Assembly: GCA_036734025.1 (NCBI GenBank)
Contig: DAIMZI010000011.1
Coordinates: 30,928-94,927 of the forward strand
Source of the DNA: DAIMZI01 sp036734025
Lineage (GTDB): Bacteria; Pseudomonadota; Alphaproteobacteria; Rhizobiales; Rhodomicrobiaceae
Reading direction: 5' to 3'
DNA length: 64,000 nucleotides
Below are positions 23,944-32,146 of the stretch, one piece after another (position 1 is the stretch's first letter; every line of letters starts with the position of its first letter). Below the pieces are notes generated by a model. It made no database searches and was not told where the DNA came from. It saw only the letters and a program-made list of their open reading frames with translations. A program made the translations under genes and the position numbers.

Positions 23944-26478
23944 ATGAGCGAACTACACGCATCTTCCGACCATATCCGCGCCATGCAGGCCAGACGGGCA
24001 CAAGGGCCCGGACAATGGATTGCGCTCAGCGCCGCGATCGCGCTTTCGTGCGTGGCTGCCGCAGCAGTGTGGTCACGCGATAGCCAGCCGGACTGGGCCA
24101 TGGCTCTGCTGAGCCTGTTTGCAGTTGCCGGCGTCGGGTCGTTGTACGCGCTCGGCTTCGGTGTGCTGCGTTTCGGGCGGGACCATCCGAAGGCCGACTG
24201 GTGTGCCATGCTCTGCGCCAGTGGCGAGGCTGCCGCGATCACCTCGGCGCGCGGCGAACTGTTGTTTTCCAATCCGGCCTTTGCCGGGCTCGGTGGCGGC
24301 GTCGACGGCCCGCATGCCCGCCCTCACGATATCCTGGCGGCGGTAGGCGACGATGGCGCGACCGTCTTCCGGTTTGCCAGTGCGGCGGCTCGCGGCGAGG
24401 CGCATGATGAAACCGTCACACTGAACCGTGGTCCCCGCGGCGACATGCCTTGCTGTCTGCGCGTTGGCATGGTGCCGCTCCCGGAACGGCGCAATGGCCG
24501 CGGCGTGCTGGCCTGGCACTTCACCGACATTTCCAAGGAGGCGGGCGCGCTTTCCGATGCAAACCGGCAGAAGACCCGCTATCGCGGCTGGTTCGATGCC
24601 GTCCCGGCCGGCGTGATCCTCGCCGATGAGACGGGGCGCGTGCGCGGCATGAATGCGGCGATGCGCAAGCTGTTGAGCAGAGCCGCGCGCAAGGCAGGCC
24701 AGGACATTGGGCTGGAAGACATATTCAGCGATGCCAGCCTGCATCTGCTGAAGGCGCTGCCGGTCTCGCAGAACGGCGCGAGCACGCCAAGGACGGCGCG
24801 GCTGGAACTGTTGCAGGATGGCAATGCGCCCTTGCCGATCTGGGCCGCCTTCCGTCATGTCGAAGATGATGATGGCAACGCCAGCTCGCTGTGCATCACG
24901 CTGATGCGCGGCATCGACGCCGATGTTGCGCCTCAGGTGAGCGCGCCCGATCAGGCTATAATGAGCCAGTATTTTCATTCCGCGCCGGTTGCCATCGCCT
25001 CCGTCAACCAGTCCGGACGCGTCAGCAACGCCAATTCCGCGTTCCACCAGACCTTTGGCGCGCACGGCGCTCGGCGGGGCAAGCCGCTGTCGCTGGCCGA
25101 ACTGGTTGCCCCGCAAAGCCGCGAGGCGGTCATCCAGCTGCTGAAGGACGCCGTCCAGCGCCGCGCCCCCAAGGCGCCGGTCGATATCGTCTTTCGCGGC
25201 GAGCCGAAACGCTCGGGCCAGCTTTATGTGGTTCCTTTTGAAAAGGGCAGCGCGCGGCGCGGGCGTGATGTCGCGGTCATCTATGCCATCGACACATCGG
25301 AGCAGCGCCGGCTCGAGGAGCAGATCGCGCAGAACCAGAAGATGCAGGAAGTCGGGCAACTGGCCGGCGGCATCGCCCATGATTTCAACAATGTTCTGCA
25401 GGCCATCATCGGCTATGCCGACCTGATGCTGGCCAACCACCGTCCGAGCGATCCGGCATTCAGCGATATCATGCATATCCGCAACAACGCCAATCGCGCG
25501 GCGGCGCTGGTCGGGCACCTGCTGGCTTATTCGCGGAGTCAGACGCTGCGGCCCAAGGTGTGGTCGCTCACCGACATCATCGAGGAGTTCAGCCAGCTCC
25601 TCGGGCGGCTGCTCGGCGAGAAGGTTACGGCCAATGTCGTCCACGGGCGCGATCTGTGGCTGGTGAAGGCCGATGCCAACCAGCTTGAACAGGTCATAAT
25701 GAACTTGGCCGTCAATGCGCGCGACGCCATGCTGCCGGATGGCGGCGAACTGAAGATACGCACCACGAACGTCACCGAGCGCGAGAGCCTTCAGCTTGGT
25801 GCATCGGGTGTGGAGCCCGGCGAATATGTTCTGCTCGAGGTCAGCGACAATGGCTGCGGCATGCCGCCCGAGGTCATGAGCAAGATCTTCGAGCCGTTCT
25901 TTTCCACCAAGGAGATTGGCGAAGGCACAGGGTTTGGCCTTTCGGTCGTCCACGGGATTGTCAAGCAGACCGGAGGCTATATTCTGGTCGACAGTCGCGT
26001 GGGCGAGGGCACGACGTTCCGCATCTATCTGCCGCGCCATGTCGATGAGGAAGACCACCTCGCCGATGCGGGCGAGGAGCCGGCGAAAAAGGATGTGCAG
26101 CGCGATTTGACGGGAAGCGGCACGATATTGCTGGTCGAGGACGAGGAGGAGGTGCGCGGCTTTGCGGCGCGCGCGCTCTCGATGCGCGGCTATCGCGTGC
26201 TTCAGGCCGCTACGGGCGTCGATGCTCTGGAAGTCATCGCCGGGTATGATGGCGTGATCGATCTGATGATCACCGATGTCATGATGCCGCAGATGGATGG
26301 TCCCAGCCTGTTTCGACAGGTGCGCAAGTCCGCTCCGGACATGAAGGTCATCTTCATGTCAGGCTATGCCGAACAGTCCCTGCGCGAAGGACTGACGGAG
26401 GGCGAAAACGTCAATTTCCTTCCCAAGCCCTTCTCGCTCAAGCGGCTCGCGGAACTGGTAAAGCAGGTGCTCGACTGA
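23944..26478 (+). CDS. cckA: hybrid histidine kinase CckA
   Basis: An 844-residue hybrid kinase. Two membrane helices (about 26-46 and 52-74) are followed by PAS-like domains, then the HisKA site GGIAHDFNN with His479. Next is the HATPase domain (NLAVNARDAM, DNGCGMPPEV, GTGFGLSVVHGIV) and a C-terminal receiver with phosphoacceptor Asp778 (ITDVMMPQMDG). This is the architecture of CckA, which phosphorylates ChpT and through it CtrA in the alphaproteobacterial cell cycle. Length is above the Caulobacter value of about 690, because of additional N-terminal PAS material. The CtrA box upstream suggests feedback control. Confidence 0.92.
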   Translation: MSELHASSDHIRAMQARRAQGPGQWIALSAAIALSCVAAAAVWSRDSQPDWAMALLSLFAVAGVGSLYALGFGVLRFGRDHPKADWCAMLCASGEAAAITSARGELLFSNPAFAGLGGGVDGPHARPHDILAAVGDDGATVFRFASAAARGEAHDETVTLNRGPRGDMPCCLRVGMVPLPERRNGRGVLAWHFTDISKEAGALSDANRQKTRYRGWFDAVPAGVILADETGRVRGMNAAMRKLLSRAARKAGQDIGLEDIFSDASLHLLKALPVSQNGASTPRTARLELLQDGNAPLPIWAAFRHVEDDDGNASSLCITLMRGIDADVAPQVSAPDQAIMSQYFHSAPVAIASVNQSGRVSNANSAFHQTFGAHGARRGKPLSLAELVAPQSREAVIQLLKDAVQRRAPKAPVDIVFRGEPKRSGQLYVVPFEKGSARRGRDVAVIYAIDTSEQRRLEEQIAQNQKMQEVGQLAGGIAHDFNNVLQAIIGYADLMLANHRPSDPAFSDIMHIRNNANRAAALVGHLLAYSRSQTLRPKVWSLTDIIEEFSQLLGRLLGEKVTANVVHGRDLWLVKADANQLEQVIMNLAVNARDAMLPDGGELKIRTTNVTERESLQLGASGVEPGEYVLLEVSDNGCGMPPEVMSKIFEPFFSTKEIGEGTGFGLSVVHGIVKQTGGYILVDSRVGEGTTFRIYLPRHVDEEDHLADAGEEPAKKDVQRDLTGSGTILLVEDEEEVRGFAARALSMRGYRVLQAATGVDALEVIAGYDGVIDLMITDVMMPQMDGPSLFRQVRKSAPDMKVIFMSGYAEQSLREGLTEGENVNFLPKPFSLKRLAELVKQVLD

Positions 26479-26528
26479 AACGGGCTGTGCGGCCCGGCTC
26501 TTGTGAAGGTCGGCGCAGGCCGCGGGGT

Positions 26529-27233
26529 TTAGTCAAACACTTGCCGGAAGCTCATCTGCAAGGCATCGTCCACATCGGCCATGGATGCGGCCACGCCGAG
26601 TTCGGCAAGGCTGGTGACGCCCAGATCGCTGATCCCGCAGGGCACGATGCCGGAGAAATGGTCCAGATCGGGCGCGACGTTGAGGCTGATGCCATGGAAC
26701 GTGATCCAGCGGCGCACGCGCACGCCGATTGCGGCTATCTTGCGCGCCTGTGTCGGTGATCCGTCGCTCGCCGTGCTGACCCAGATGCCGACCTGGCCGT
26801 CGAGCCGTTGGCCGCGGATGCCGAAATGTCTCAGCGTCGCGATCAGCCAGTCTTCAAGCGTGCAGACGAACCACCGCACATCGGGCTTGCGCCGGCGCAG
26901 ATCGAGCATGACATAGGCCACACGCTGGCCGGGGCCGTGATAGGTGAACCGGCCGCCACGACCTGTCGGGAAAACCGGAAACCGTGCATTGTCGAGCAGC
27001 TCTTCCGGTCGGGCACTGGTGCCGGCGGTGTAAAGCGGCGGGTGTTCAAGCAGCCACACAAGCTCATTGGCGCTGCCCGAAACGATTGCCGCCACGCGCT
27101 CATCCATTGCCTTCAGCGCGTCCTCGTAATCCACCGGATGTATGCTCGTTACCCATTCGAGCACATGATCACGCGCCTGATCATCAGGCCCGCAAGCCAT
27201 CGCCGCGGATGGTCCGGCATTGTTCACAGCCAT
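26529..27233 (-). CDS. lipB: octanoyltransferase LipB
   Basis: A 234-residue enzyme moving octanoyl groups from ACP to lipoyl domains, the first step of lipoate assembly. Signature segments are LEHPPLYTAGTSA, GRGGRFTYHGPGQRVAYVMLDL, ARKIAAIGVRVRRWITFHG with the catalytic Lys, and GIVPCGISDLGVTSL with the catalytic Cys. About 25 residues precede the conserved domain, so a later start is possible. It is convergent with cckA across a 50-base gap. Confidence 0.95.
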   Translation of the reverse strand: MAVNNAGPSAAMACGPDDQARDHVLEWVTSIHPVDYEDALKAMDERVAAIVSGSANELVWLLEHPPLYTAGTSARPEELLDNARFPVFPTGRGGRFTYHGPGQRVAYVMLDLRRRKPDVRWFVCTLEDWLIATLRHFGIRGQRLDGQVGIWVSTASDGSPTQARKIAAIGVRVRRWITFHGISLNVAPDLDHFSGIVPCGISDLGVTSLAELGVAASMADVDDALQMSFRQVFD

Positions 27234-27439
27234 GATCGTGCTCCCATCGGTCGGCTTGGCTCAGGCGCGCGCGACTTGGCTTGGCGGCTTGCCATGAAGC
27301 CCCGCGCCTGTTACAGGCTGCAGCAGATGTCGAATCGGCGCGGTCAGGTGTGCAGGGCAGATCCTTTAATTCGCCATACGATCTTGTCGTCTTGCGATCT
27401 TGCCGTGACGCACCGCGTTTGTTACATCCAACGATATAG

Positions 27440-27525
27440 GCGGTCGTGGCGGAACTGGTAGACGCGCAGCGTTGAGGGCGCTGTGGGCATAGCCCGTGGA
27501 GGTTCGATTCCTCTCGACCGCACCA
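27440..27525 (+). tRNA. tRNA-Leu (anticodon GAG)
   Basis: An 86-nt class II tRNA including an encoded CCA. The acceptor stem GCGGTCG pairs with CGACCGC. The anticodon arm CAGCG-TTGAGGG-CGCTG places GAG at the anticodon. A long variable arm (GGGCATAGCCC) and the T arm with GGTTCGATTCC follow. GAG reads CUC and CUU leucine codons. The last 33 bases recur after an assembly gap at 27608-27640. Confidence 0.95.
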
Positions 27526-27597
27526 TCTGCTTTCAGCCGCGACAAATTTGGCGTTGTGAGTAAGGGCCGCGCGAAGCCGACGCGGAACCGGGCCGTC

Positions 27598-27607
27598 NNN
27601 NNNNNNN
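27598..27607. other. assembly gap (10 N)
   Basis: Ten undetermined bases. The gap lies between unique sequence on the left and a copy of the tRNA-Leu 3' end on the right, so it coincides with a repeat that an assembler could not cross. Ten Ns are probably a placeholder rather than a measured length; if a complete second tRNA were present, at least 53 bases would be missing. Confidence 0.95.
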
Positions 27608-27640
27608 CCCGTGGAGGTTCGATTCCTCTCGACCGCACCA
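27608..27640 (+). repeat. second copy of the tRNA-Leu 3' end
   Basis: These 33 bases are identical to 27493-27525 (variable-arm end, T arm, acceptor strand and CCA). The left side runs into the N gap. The copy is either the visible part of a second tRNA-Leu gene, or an att-type duplication left by an element integrated at the tRNA 3' end, or an assembly artefact. Sequence downstream of the two copies differs at once. Confidence 0.85.
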
Positions 27641-27673
27641 GTCTCTGCCCTTGGGGCGCATCGGCGCAGCGTG

Positions 27674-28795
27674 TCACTCAGCCTCGCCGCTCACGCCCTG
27701 AAGCCCCAGCCGCATCCGCGCCTTTTCACGCAGCACATCTATGGGCAACAACTCGCCGCGCTCCTCATAGTGCCAGAACATCCAGCCATTGCAGGCCGCG
27801 CGACCCAGCGCATGCGCCCCCATCTTGTGGATCGAACCCCGCGCTTCGCCGCATGCAAGCGTGCCATCGGCGCGCACCCGCGCCTCGATATCGGCGCGCG
27901 CGTCATAAAGCGTCGTGCCCGGCGCGATCATTCCCAACTCGACCAATATGCCGAACGGAACCCGGGGGGCGGTACGCCTGCCTTGCAGCGGCTTCAGATC
28001 CTCTGGTGACAGCGGCTTGACAGCGGCGATCCGCTCGGCGGCGGCGCGGGCATAATCCGGGTCGCGTTCGATACCGATCCAGCGCCGGCCAAGCCGCTTG
28101 GCAGCCGCGCCCGTCGTGCCGGTTCCAAAGAACGGATCGAGCACCAGATCACCGGGGTTCGTGGTGGCGAGCAGTATGCGGTAGAGCAGCGCCTCGGGCT
28201 TCTGGGTGGGGTGGGCCTTGCGGCCATTTTCATCGCGCAGCCGTTCTGGCCCCGAACAGATCGGCAGCACCCAGTCCGAGCGCATCTGCAGATCGTCGTT
28301 GAAGGCTTTCAGCGAGTCATAGTTGAAGGTGTAGCGCGCCCGCGCATCGCGTCCGGCCCAGATCAGTGTTTCATGGGCATTGGTGAAGCGGCGGCCGCGA
28401 AAATTGGGCATCGGATTGGTCTTGCGCCAGACAATATCATTCAGCAGCCAGAAGCCGGTGTCCTGCAGCGCGACGCCGAGGCGGAAGATGTTGTGATAGG
28501 TGCCGATCACCCAGATTGCGCCATCGGGCTTGAGCACCCGTCGGCAGGCGCTCAGCCAGTCGCGCGTGAAGCTGTCATATTCGGCAAAGCCCGAAAACTT
28601 GTCCCAATGCTGGCTGACCCCGTCAACACGTGTGTTGTTGGGGCGCAAAAGCTCGCGGTCGAGCTGAAGATTGTAGGGCGGATCGGCAAAGATCAGATCG
28701 ACGCTTGCAGCGGGAAGCCGCGCTAGCGCGGCCAGACAGTCTTCCTCGACAACGCTGCCGACCAGCGAACGCACATCGCACTCAGACACACTCAT
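27674..28795 (-). CDS. ccrM: cell-cycle-regulated GANTC DNA methyltransferase CcrM
   Basis: A 373-residue adenine-N6 methyltransferase of the beta class: the DPPYNLQL catalytic motif comes first (near residue 37), and the SAM motif DPFFGTGTTGAAA follows near residue 233. The segments NPMPNFRGRRFTNAHETL and KAHPTQKPEALL are typical of CcrM. The C-terminal 90 residues (GRRTAPRVPFGILVELGMI...) form the CcrM-specific DNA-recognition extension. CcrM methylates GANTC after replication and links DNA state to transcription. The frame opens 13 codons earlier; this ATG is preferred. A GTTAAC half-site, of the CtrA type, is about 120 bp upstream. No GANTC was seen in that interval. Confidence 0.95.
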   Translation of the reverse strand: MSVSECDVRSLVGSVVEEDCLAALARLPAASVDLIFADPPYNLQLDRELLRPNNTRVDGVSQHWDKFSGFAEYDSFTRDWLSACRRVLKPDGAIWVIGTYHNIFRLGVALQDTGFWLLNDIVWRKTNPMPNFRGRRFTNAHETLIWAGRDARARYTFNYDSLKAFNDDLQMRSDWVLPICSGPERLRDENGRKAHPTQKPEALLYRILLATTNPGDLVLDPFFGTGTTGAAAKRLGRRWIGIERDPDYARAAAERIAAVKPLSPEDLKPLQGRRTAPRVPFGILVELGMIAPGTTLYDARADIEARVRADGTLACGEARGSIHKMGAHALGRAACNGWMFWHYEERGELLPIDVLREKARMRLGLQGVSGEAE

Positions 28796-28964
28796 CAGAC
28801 CACTCTCACGCAAACGAAACGGTAAAATGCCCAAGGGATCGGTGGGCCGTTCGCGGCCTCATCGCAACGCAGGCGGGTAATCCACAAGCCATGAAAGCAC
28901 AGATCGCGCGAAAGAGGGTTAACGCCGCGTCAATTCCGTCCTCTCGGCGCACCACGTGGCAGGC

Positions 28965-29954
28965 TCAGAGCATTGCGGGATAAACGCGGTCCGGCGGCGC
29001 ATGACCGTCCATGAAGGTCTTGATGTTGATGATGACCTTTTCGCCCATGTCGGCGCGTCCCTCGATGGTGGCCGATCCCATGTGCGGCAGCGCCACCACC
29101 CGGTTGCTGGCCAGCAGGCGCGGATTGATGGCCGGTTCGTGCTCGAACACATCGAGACCTGCGCCGGCAATCTCGCCTGCGTCGATCAGCCTCGCCAGCG
29201 CATTTTCGTCGATGACCTCGCCGCGTGCGGTATTGACGATATAGGCGTCGGGCCTGATCAGCTTCAGCCGGCGCGCCGAGAGCAGATGATAGGTCGCCGG
29301 CGTGTGCGGGCAGTTGACCGATATGATGTCCATATTGGCAAGCATCTGATCGAGGCTTTCCCAATAGGTCGCTTCGAGCTGTTCCTCGATTGCCTGGGGC
29401 ACGGGGCGGCGATTGTGATAATGAATCGACAGGCCGAAAGCCTTGGCGCGTCTGGCGACCGCCTGGCCGATACGGCCCATGCCGATGATCCCGAGCCGCT
29501 TTCCGTAAATGCGGTGGCCTAGCATCCATGTCGGCGACCAGCCGGACCATTCCGATGAATTCTTGAGAGTGGCCGCCCCTTCGAGCAGCCGCCGGGGCAC
29601 CGCGAGGATCAGCGCCATGGTCATGTCGGCCGTATCTTCTGTCAGCACGCCGGGGGTGTTGGTGACGGTAATCCCACGATTGCGCGCGGTCTCGATGTCG
29701 ATATTGTCAATGCCCGTGCCGAAATTCGAGACCAGCTTCAGGCGAGGACCGGCGCGGCTCAGGACCTCGCGGTCGATCCGGTCGGTTACCGTCGGCACCA
29801 GCACGTCGGCGCGCTCCACCGCTTCGATCAGTTCATGCTTGCTCAACGGCTGGTCATTGACATTGAGCCGTGTATCGAAGAGTTCGCGCATGCGAACCTC
29901 CACGGCCTGGGGCAATTTGCGGGTGACGATCACAAGGGGTTTTGCGGTATTCAT
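28965..29954 (-). CDS. D-2-hydroxyacid dehydrogenase, glyoxylate reductase type
   Basis: A 329-residue NAD(P)-dependent dehydrogenase. It has the Rossmann motif GIIGMGRIGQAVARR near residue 155, the NTARGEVIDE segment with the catalytic Arg, a later Glu and the LPHMGSAT histidine. The NFGTGIDNID block and overall length match GyaR-type glyoxylate/hydroxypyruvate reductases. It would reduce glyoxylate to glycolate; with the malyl-CoA lyase in this window it could drain or balance glyoxylate. Related D-3-phosphoglycerate dehydrogenases are an alternative. The start at MNTAK is preferred over one 11 codons upstream. Confidence 0.85.
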   Translation of the reverse strand: MNTAKPLVIVTRKLPQAVEVRMRELFDTRLNVNDQPLSKHELIEAVERADVLVPTVTDRIDREVLSRAGPRLKLVSNFGTGIDNIDIETARNRGITVTNTPGVLTEDTADMTMALILAVPRRLLEGAATLKNSSEWSGWSPTWMLGHRIYGKRLGIIGMGRIGQAVARRAKAFGLSIHYHNRRPVPQAIEEQLEATYWESLDQMLANMDIISVNCPHTPATYHLLSARRLKLIRPDAYIVNTARGEVIDENALARLIDAGEIAGAGLDVFEHEPAINPRLLASNRVVALPHMGSATIEGRADMGEKVIINIKTFMDGHAPPDRVYPAML

Positions 29955-30208
29955 GCGTTTCTCTCGGACTGCGGCGGTTCGCGCCACCGGTTCGTTGGCA
30001 TGGGCCTTGCCAGCCTATCGCTTCTTCGACATGCGCACGAAACCCTGTTTAGCGCAAGATATCTGCGACGCAAACCGCAAGGCGACACGCCGCATGCGGC
30101 ACGTCAGACTGGTGTGGCTGCGGCTCTTGCTCTTGTCCGCACAGATGCCTATCACTATGCGCGGTCTGAACGTCATCAGCCCATGAATCGCGCGTGCCTG
30201 GAGATCGA

Positions 30209-30763
30209 ATGGCGAAACCTTGCAGAAGCCTTTTGCTGATCGCCGCGATGCTCGCTCTTGCATCGGCTTTTTTCGTGCCGGTCGCACCTCAGGCGCTGCT
30301 GGCGCAGGTTGAGCGCGAAAACGGGCCGAGCGGACTTCCGCTACCGCGCTTCGTCAGCCTGAAGTCGGATCGGGTGAACGTGCGCGGCGGACCCGGCTGG
30401 GACCACGAAATAGCCTGGGTGTTCCTGCGCATCGGACTGCCGGTTGAAATCATTGCCGAATATGGTAACTGGCGCCAGATACGCGACAGCGAGGGCGCGG
30501 TCGGCTGGGTCTATCGCACACTCCTGAGCGGCCGGCGGACCGCACTCGTTGCGCCGTGGATAAAGGGCGATGAGAGTCAGACATTCCCGCTTTATACCTC
30601 GGCGTCGGAGTTTTCCCGTCTCGTGGCCCGGCTTGGGCCTTCCGTGCTGCTGGATGTAAGCTCGTGCGATGGTCAGTGGTGCCGTGTTGCGACCGCCTCG
30701 CACAGAGGCTGGATCACGCAGGAGCGACTATGGGGAATTTATCCCAACGAGACTGTGAACTGA
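30209..30763 (+). CDS. exported bacterial SH3-domain protein
   Basis: A 184-residue protein with a basic N-terminus and hydrophobic core (residues 7-30) acting as a signal peptide that ends near LLAQ. Two SH3-like modules follow: the first around RVNVRGGPGWDHEI...GNWRQIRDSEGAVGWVYRTLL, the second around SVLLDVSSCDGQWCRVATASHRGWITQERLWG. Such SH3b proteins usually sit in the periplasm and bind peptidoglycan or partner proteins. A GGAG ribosome site supports the ATG. The 2-hydroxyacid dehydrogenase is divergent upstream; irr is convergent downstream. Confidence 0.85.
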   Translation: MAKPCRSLLLIAAMLALASAFFVPVAPQALLAQVERENGPSGLPLPRFVSLKSDRVNVRGGPGWDHEIAWVFLRIGLPVEIIAEYGNWRQIRDSEGAVGWVYRTLLSGRRTALVAPWIKGDESQTFPLYTSASEFSRLVARLGPSVLLDVSSCDGQWCRVATASHRGWITQERLWGIYPNETVN

Positions 30764-30770
30764 TTTCCGA

Positions 30771-30780
30771 GGGGGGGGGG
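30771..30780. repeat. G10 homopolymer tract
   Basis: Ten consecutive G residues lie 7 bases after the SH3 gene stop, followed by a GGCGCCCATGGCGCC-like near-palindrome. The tract is intergenic between convergent genes, so slippage would not alter a reading frame. It could affect transcript ends or be miscounted by sequencing. Confidence 0.7.
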
Positions 30781-30813
30781 CGCCCATGGCGCCGGTATGA
30801 CGCGACTTTCGTC

Positions 30814-31236
30814 TTATTCGTTGCTGTCATCCACAAGCCGGATCAGCACGTCAACCCGGGAGACCTTTTTTCCTTCGGGAATTTCGGGAAGTGGCCCGAA
30901 CGGCATATCGACATCCACGTCGATCAGCTCGCCATTGCTTTCGATGAAGAAATGGCAGTGATCGGACGTATTGGTGTCGAAATACGTGCGTGCGCCCTCG
31001 ATGGCAACTTCGCGCAGGAGACCGGCGGCCGTGAACTGATGCAGGGTGTTGTAGACAGTTGCCAGCGATACGCGCACGCCGGCATGTTCGGCTTCACCAT
31101 GAAGGATTTCCGCCGTGACGTGGCGATCGCCACATCCGAACAGCAACTCGCCCAGCGCGAGGCGCTGACGGGTCGGCCGCAGGCCCACTTTTTCGAGCCG
31201 TTCGGAAATTGCGATGTCACTCGTGCCCTTGTGCAT
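30814..31236 (-). CDS. irr: iron response regulator Irr (Fur family)
   Basis: A 140-residue Fur-superfamily repressor. The winged helix is around GLRPTRQRLALGELLFG and SLATVYNTLHQF; the dimer/metal domain has DHCHFFIESNGELIDVD. The HxH in place of the HHDH of Fur, and the location opposite fabA, fit Irr, the heme-responsive iron regulator of Alphaproteobacteria. The heme motif GCPWHD of Bradyrhizobium Irr is absent. The ATG at MHKGT replaces a start 113 codons upstream that would run across the intergenic region. Operator sites were not identified. Confidence 0.88.
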   Translation of the reverse strand: MHKGTSDIAISERLEKVGLRPTRQRLALGELLFGCGDRHVTAEILHGEAEHAGVRVSLATVYNTLHQFTAAGLLREVAIEGARTYFDTNTSDHCHFFIESNGELIDVDVDMPFGPLPEIPEGKKVSRVDVLIRLVDDSNE

Positions 31237-31405
31237 TCCGCCCCTGGATGCGATGTATGTTGCTAAAGATGACGCGAGCGTCGACACCCACGAACCCTTG
31301 GTCTTAATATAGAGGCATTCGGCATCAGCCGCAAGAAAGCCGGCAAAGCCGTCTGGCATCGCGTCGGCGGGTTTTGCGTTGAGCGTCGATGTGCTAGGAC
31401 ATTTG

Positions 31406-31419
31406 CGGCCATATGGCCG
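31406..31419. promoter_or_regulatory. 14-base perfect palindrome upstream of fabA
   Basis: CGGCCATATGGCCG reads the same on both strands and lies 57 bases before the proposed fabA GTG, in the irr-fabA divergent interval. It may be an operator or may be chance in GC-rich DNA. No regulator is assigned. Confidence 0.3.
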
Positions 31420-31475
31420 GCGCGAACCCATAAGCGAGACGACGATTGTTTGAAGATCAAAAACAGCAAAATAAT

Positions 31476-31997
31476 GTGACGGAACGCCAGTCGGAATACG
31501 GATATGAGGAGTTGCTTGCGTGCGGACGCGGCGAGTTATTCGGTCCGGGCAACCCGCAGCTCCCATTACCACCAATGTTGATGTTCGACCGCATTACACG
31601 GATTTCAAGTGAGGGCGGCGAGCATGGCAAGGGCGAAATTGTCGCGGAACTGGACATCACTCCCGACCTCTGGTTCTTCGATTGCCACTTCAAGGGTGAT
31701 CCGGTGATGCCTGGCTGTCTCGGGCTCGATGCCATGTGGCAGCTGCTTGGCTTCTTCCTCGGCTGGATCGGCGGTACGGGGCGCGGTCGCGCGCTGAGCG
31801 TGGGCGAGGTGAAATTCTCCGGCATGGTCGTGCCATCCATTCAGAAAGTGCAATATGTGATCAATCTCAAGCGACTGATGATGCGCAAGCTGACGCTGGG
31901 GATCGCCGATGGTGTTCTCAAAGCGGATGGCGCTACGATCTACATCGCCAAGGATTTGCGTGTCGGGCTGTTTGCGCCTGAAGCGAATGCGGTCTGA
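31476..31997 (+). CDS. fabA: 3-hydroxydecanoyl-ACP dehydratase/isomerase FabA
   Basis: A 173-residue hot-dog-fold enzyme that dehydrates 3-hydroxydecanoyl-ACP and isomerises the product to cis-3-decenoyl-ACP, the branch to unsaturated fatty acids. The active-site segment DCHFKGDPVMPGCLGLDAMWQ has the catalytic His, and the Asp 14 residues later. A GTG start at VTERQSEY gives the normal FabA N-terminus (about 171-173 residues); a TTG ten codons upstream is less likely. It is the first gene of fabA-fabB-fabI. Confidence 0.95.
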   Translation: MTERQSEYGYEELLACGRGELFGPGNPQLPLPPMLMFDRITRISSEGGEHGKGEIVAELDITPDLWFFDCHFKGDPVMPGCLGLDAMWQLLGFFLGWIGGTGRGRALSVGEVKFSGMVVPSIQKVQYVINLKRLMMRKLTLGIADGVLKADGATIYIAKDLRVGLFAPEANAV

Positions 31998-32146
31998 GGG
32001 CGGTCGCGGGAAGGGCATGCCCGCGGTTTGGTTTCGGCGCGCGGTGCCCCCGCTGATTGAACTGGCGTCAGTCCGGCGAACTTAGCCCGGGCCGCGCAGA
32101 TCGGGAAATCTGCAGAAAATAAGGCAGAGAAAAGGTCGCAAGAGAA

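Noticed and set aside
24073..26058. 661-codon open frame on the minus strand opposite cckA
   Set aside because: It mirrors the codon pattern of cckA in GC-rich DNA, has no recognisable motifs, and cckA has a complete kinase architecture.
27496..28020. 174-codon plus-strand frame reading through the N gap
   Set aside because: It crosses unknown bases and a tRNA and runs antisense to ccrM.
28796..28964. Full CtrA box upstream of ccrM
   Set aside because: Only a single GTTAAC half-site was found; a second TTAA at the correct spacing is absent.
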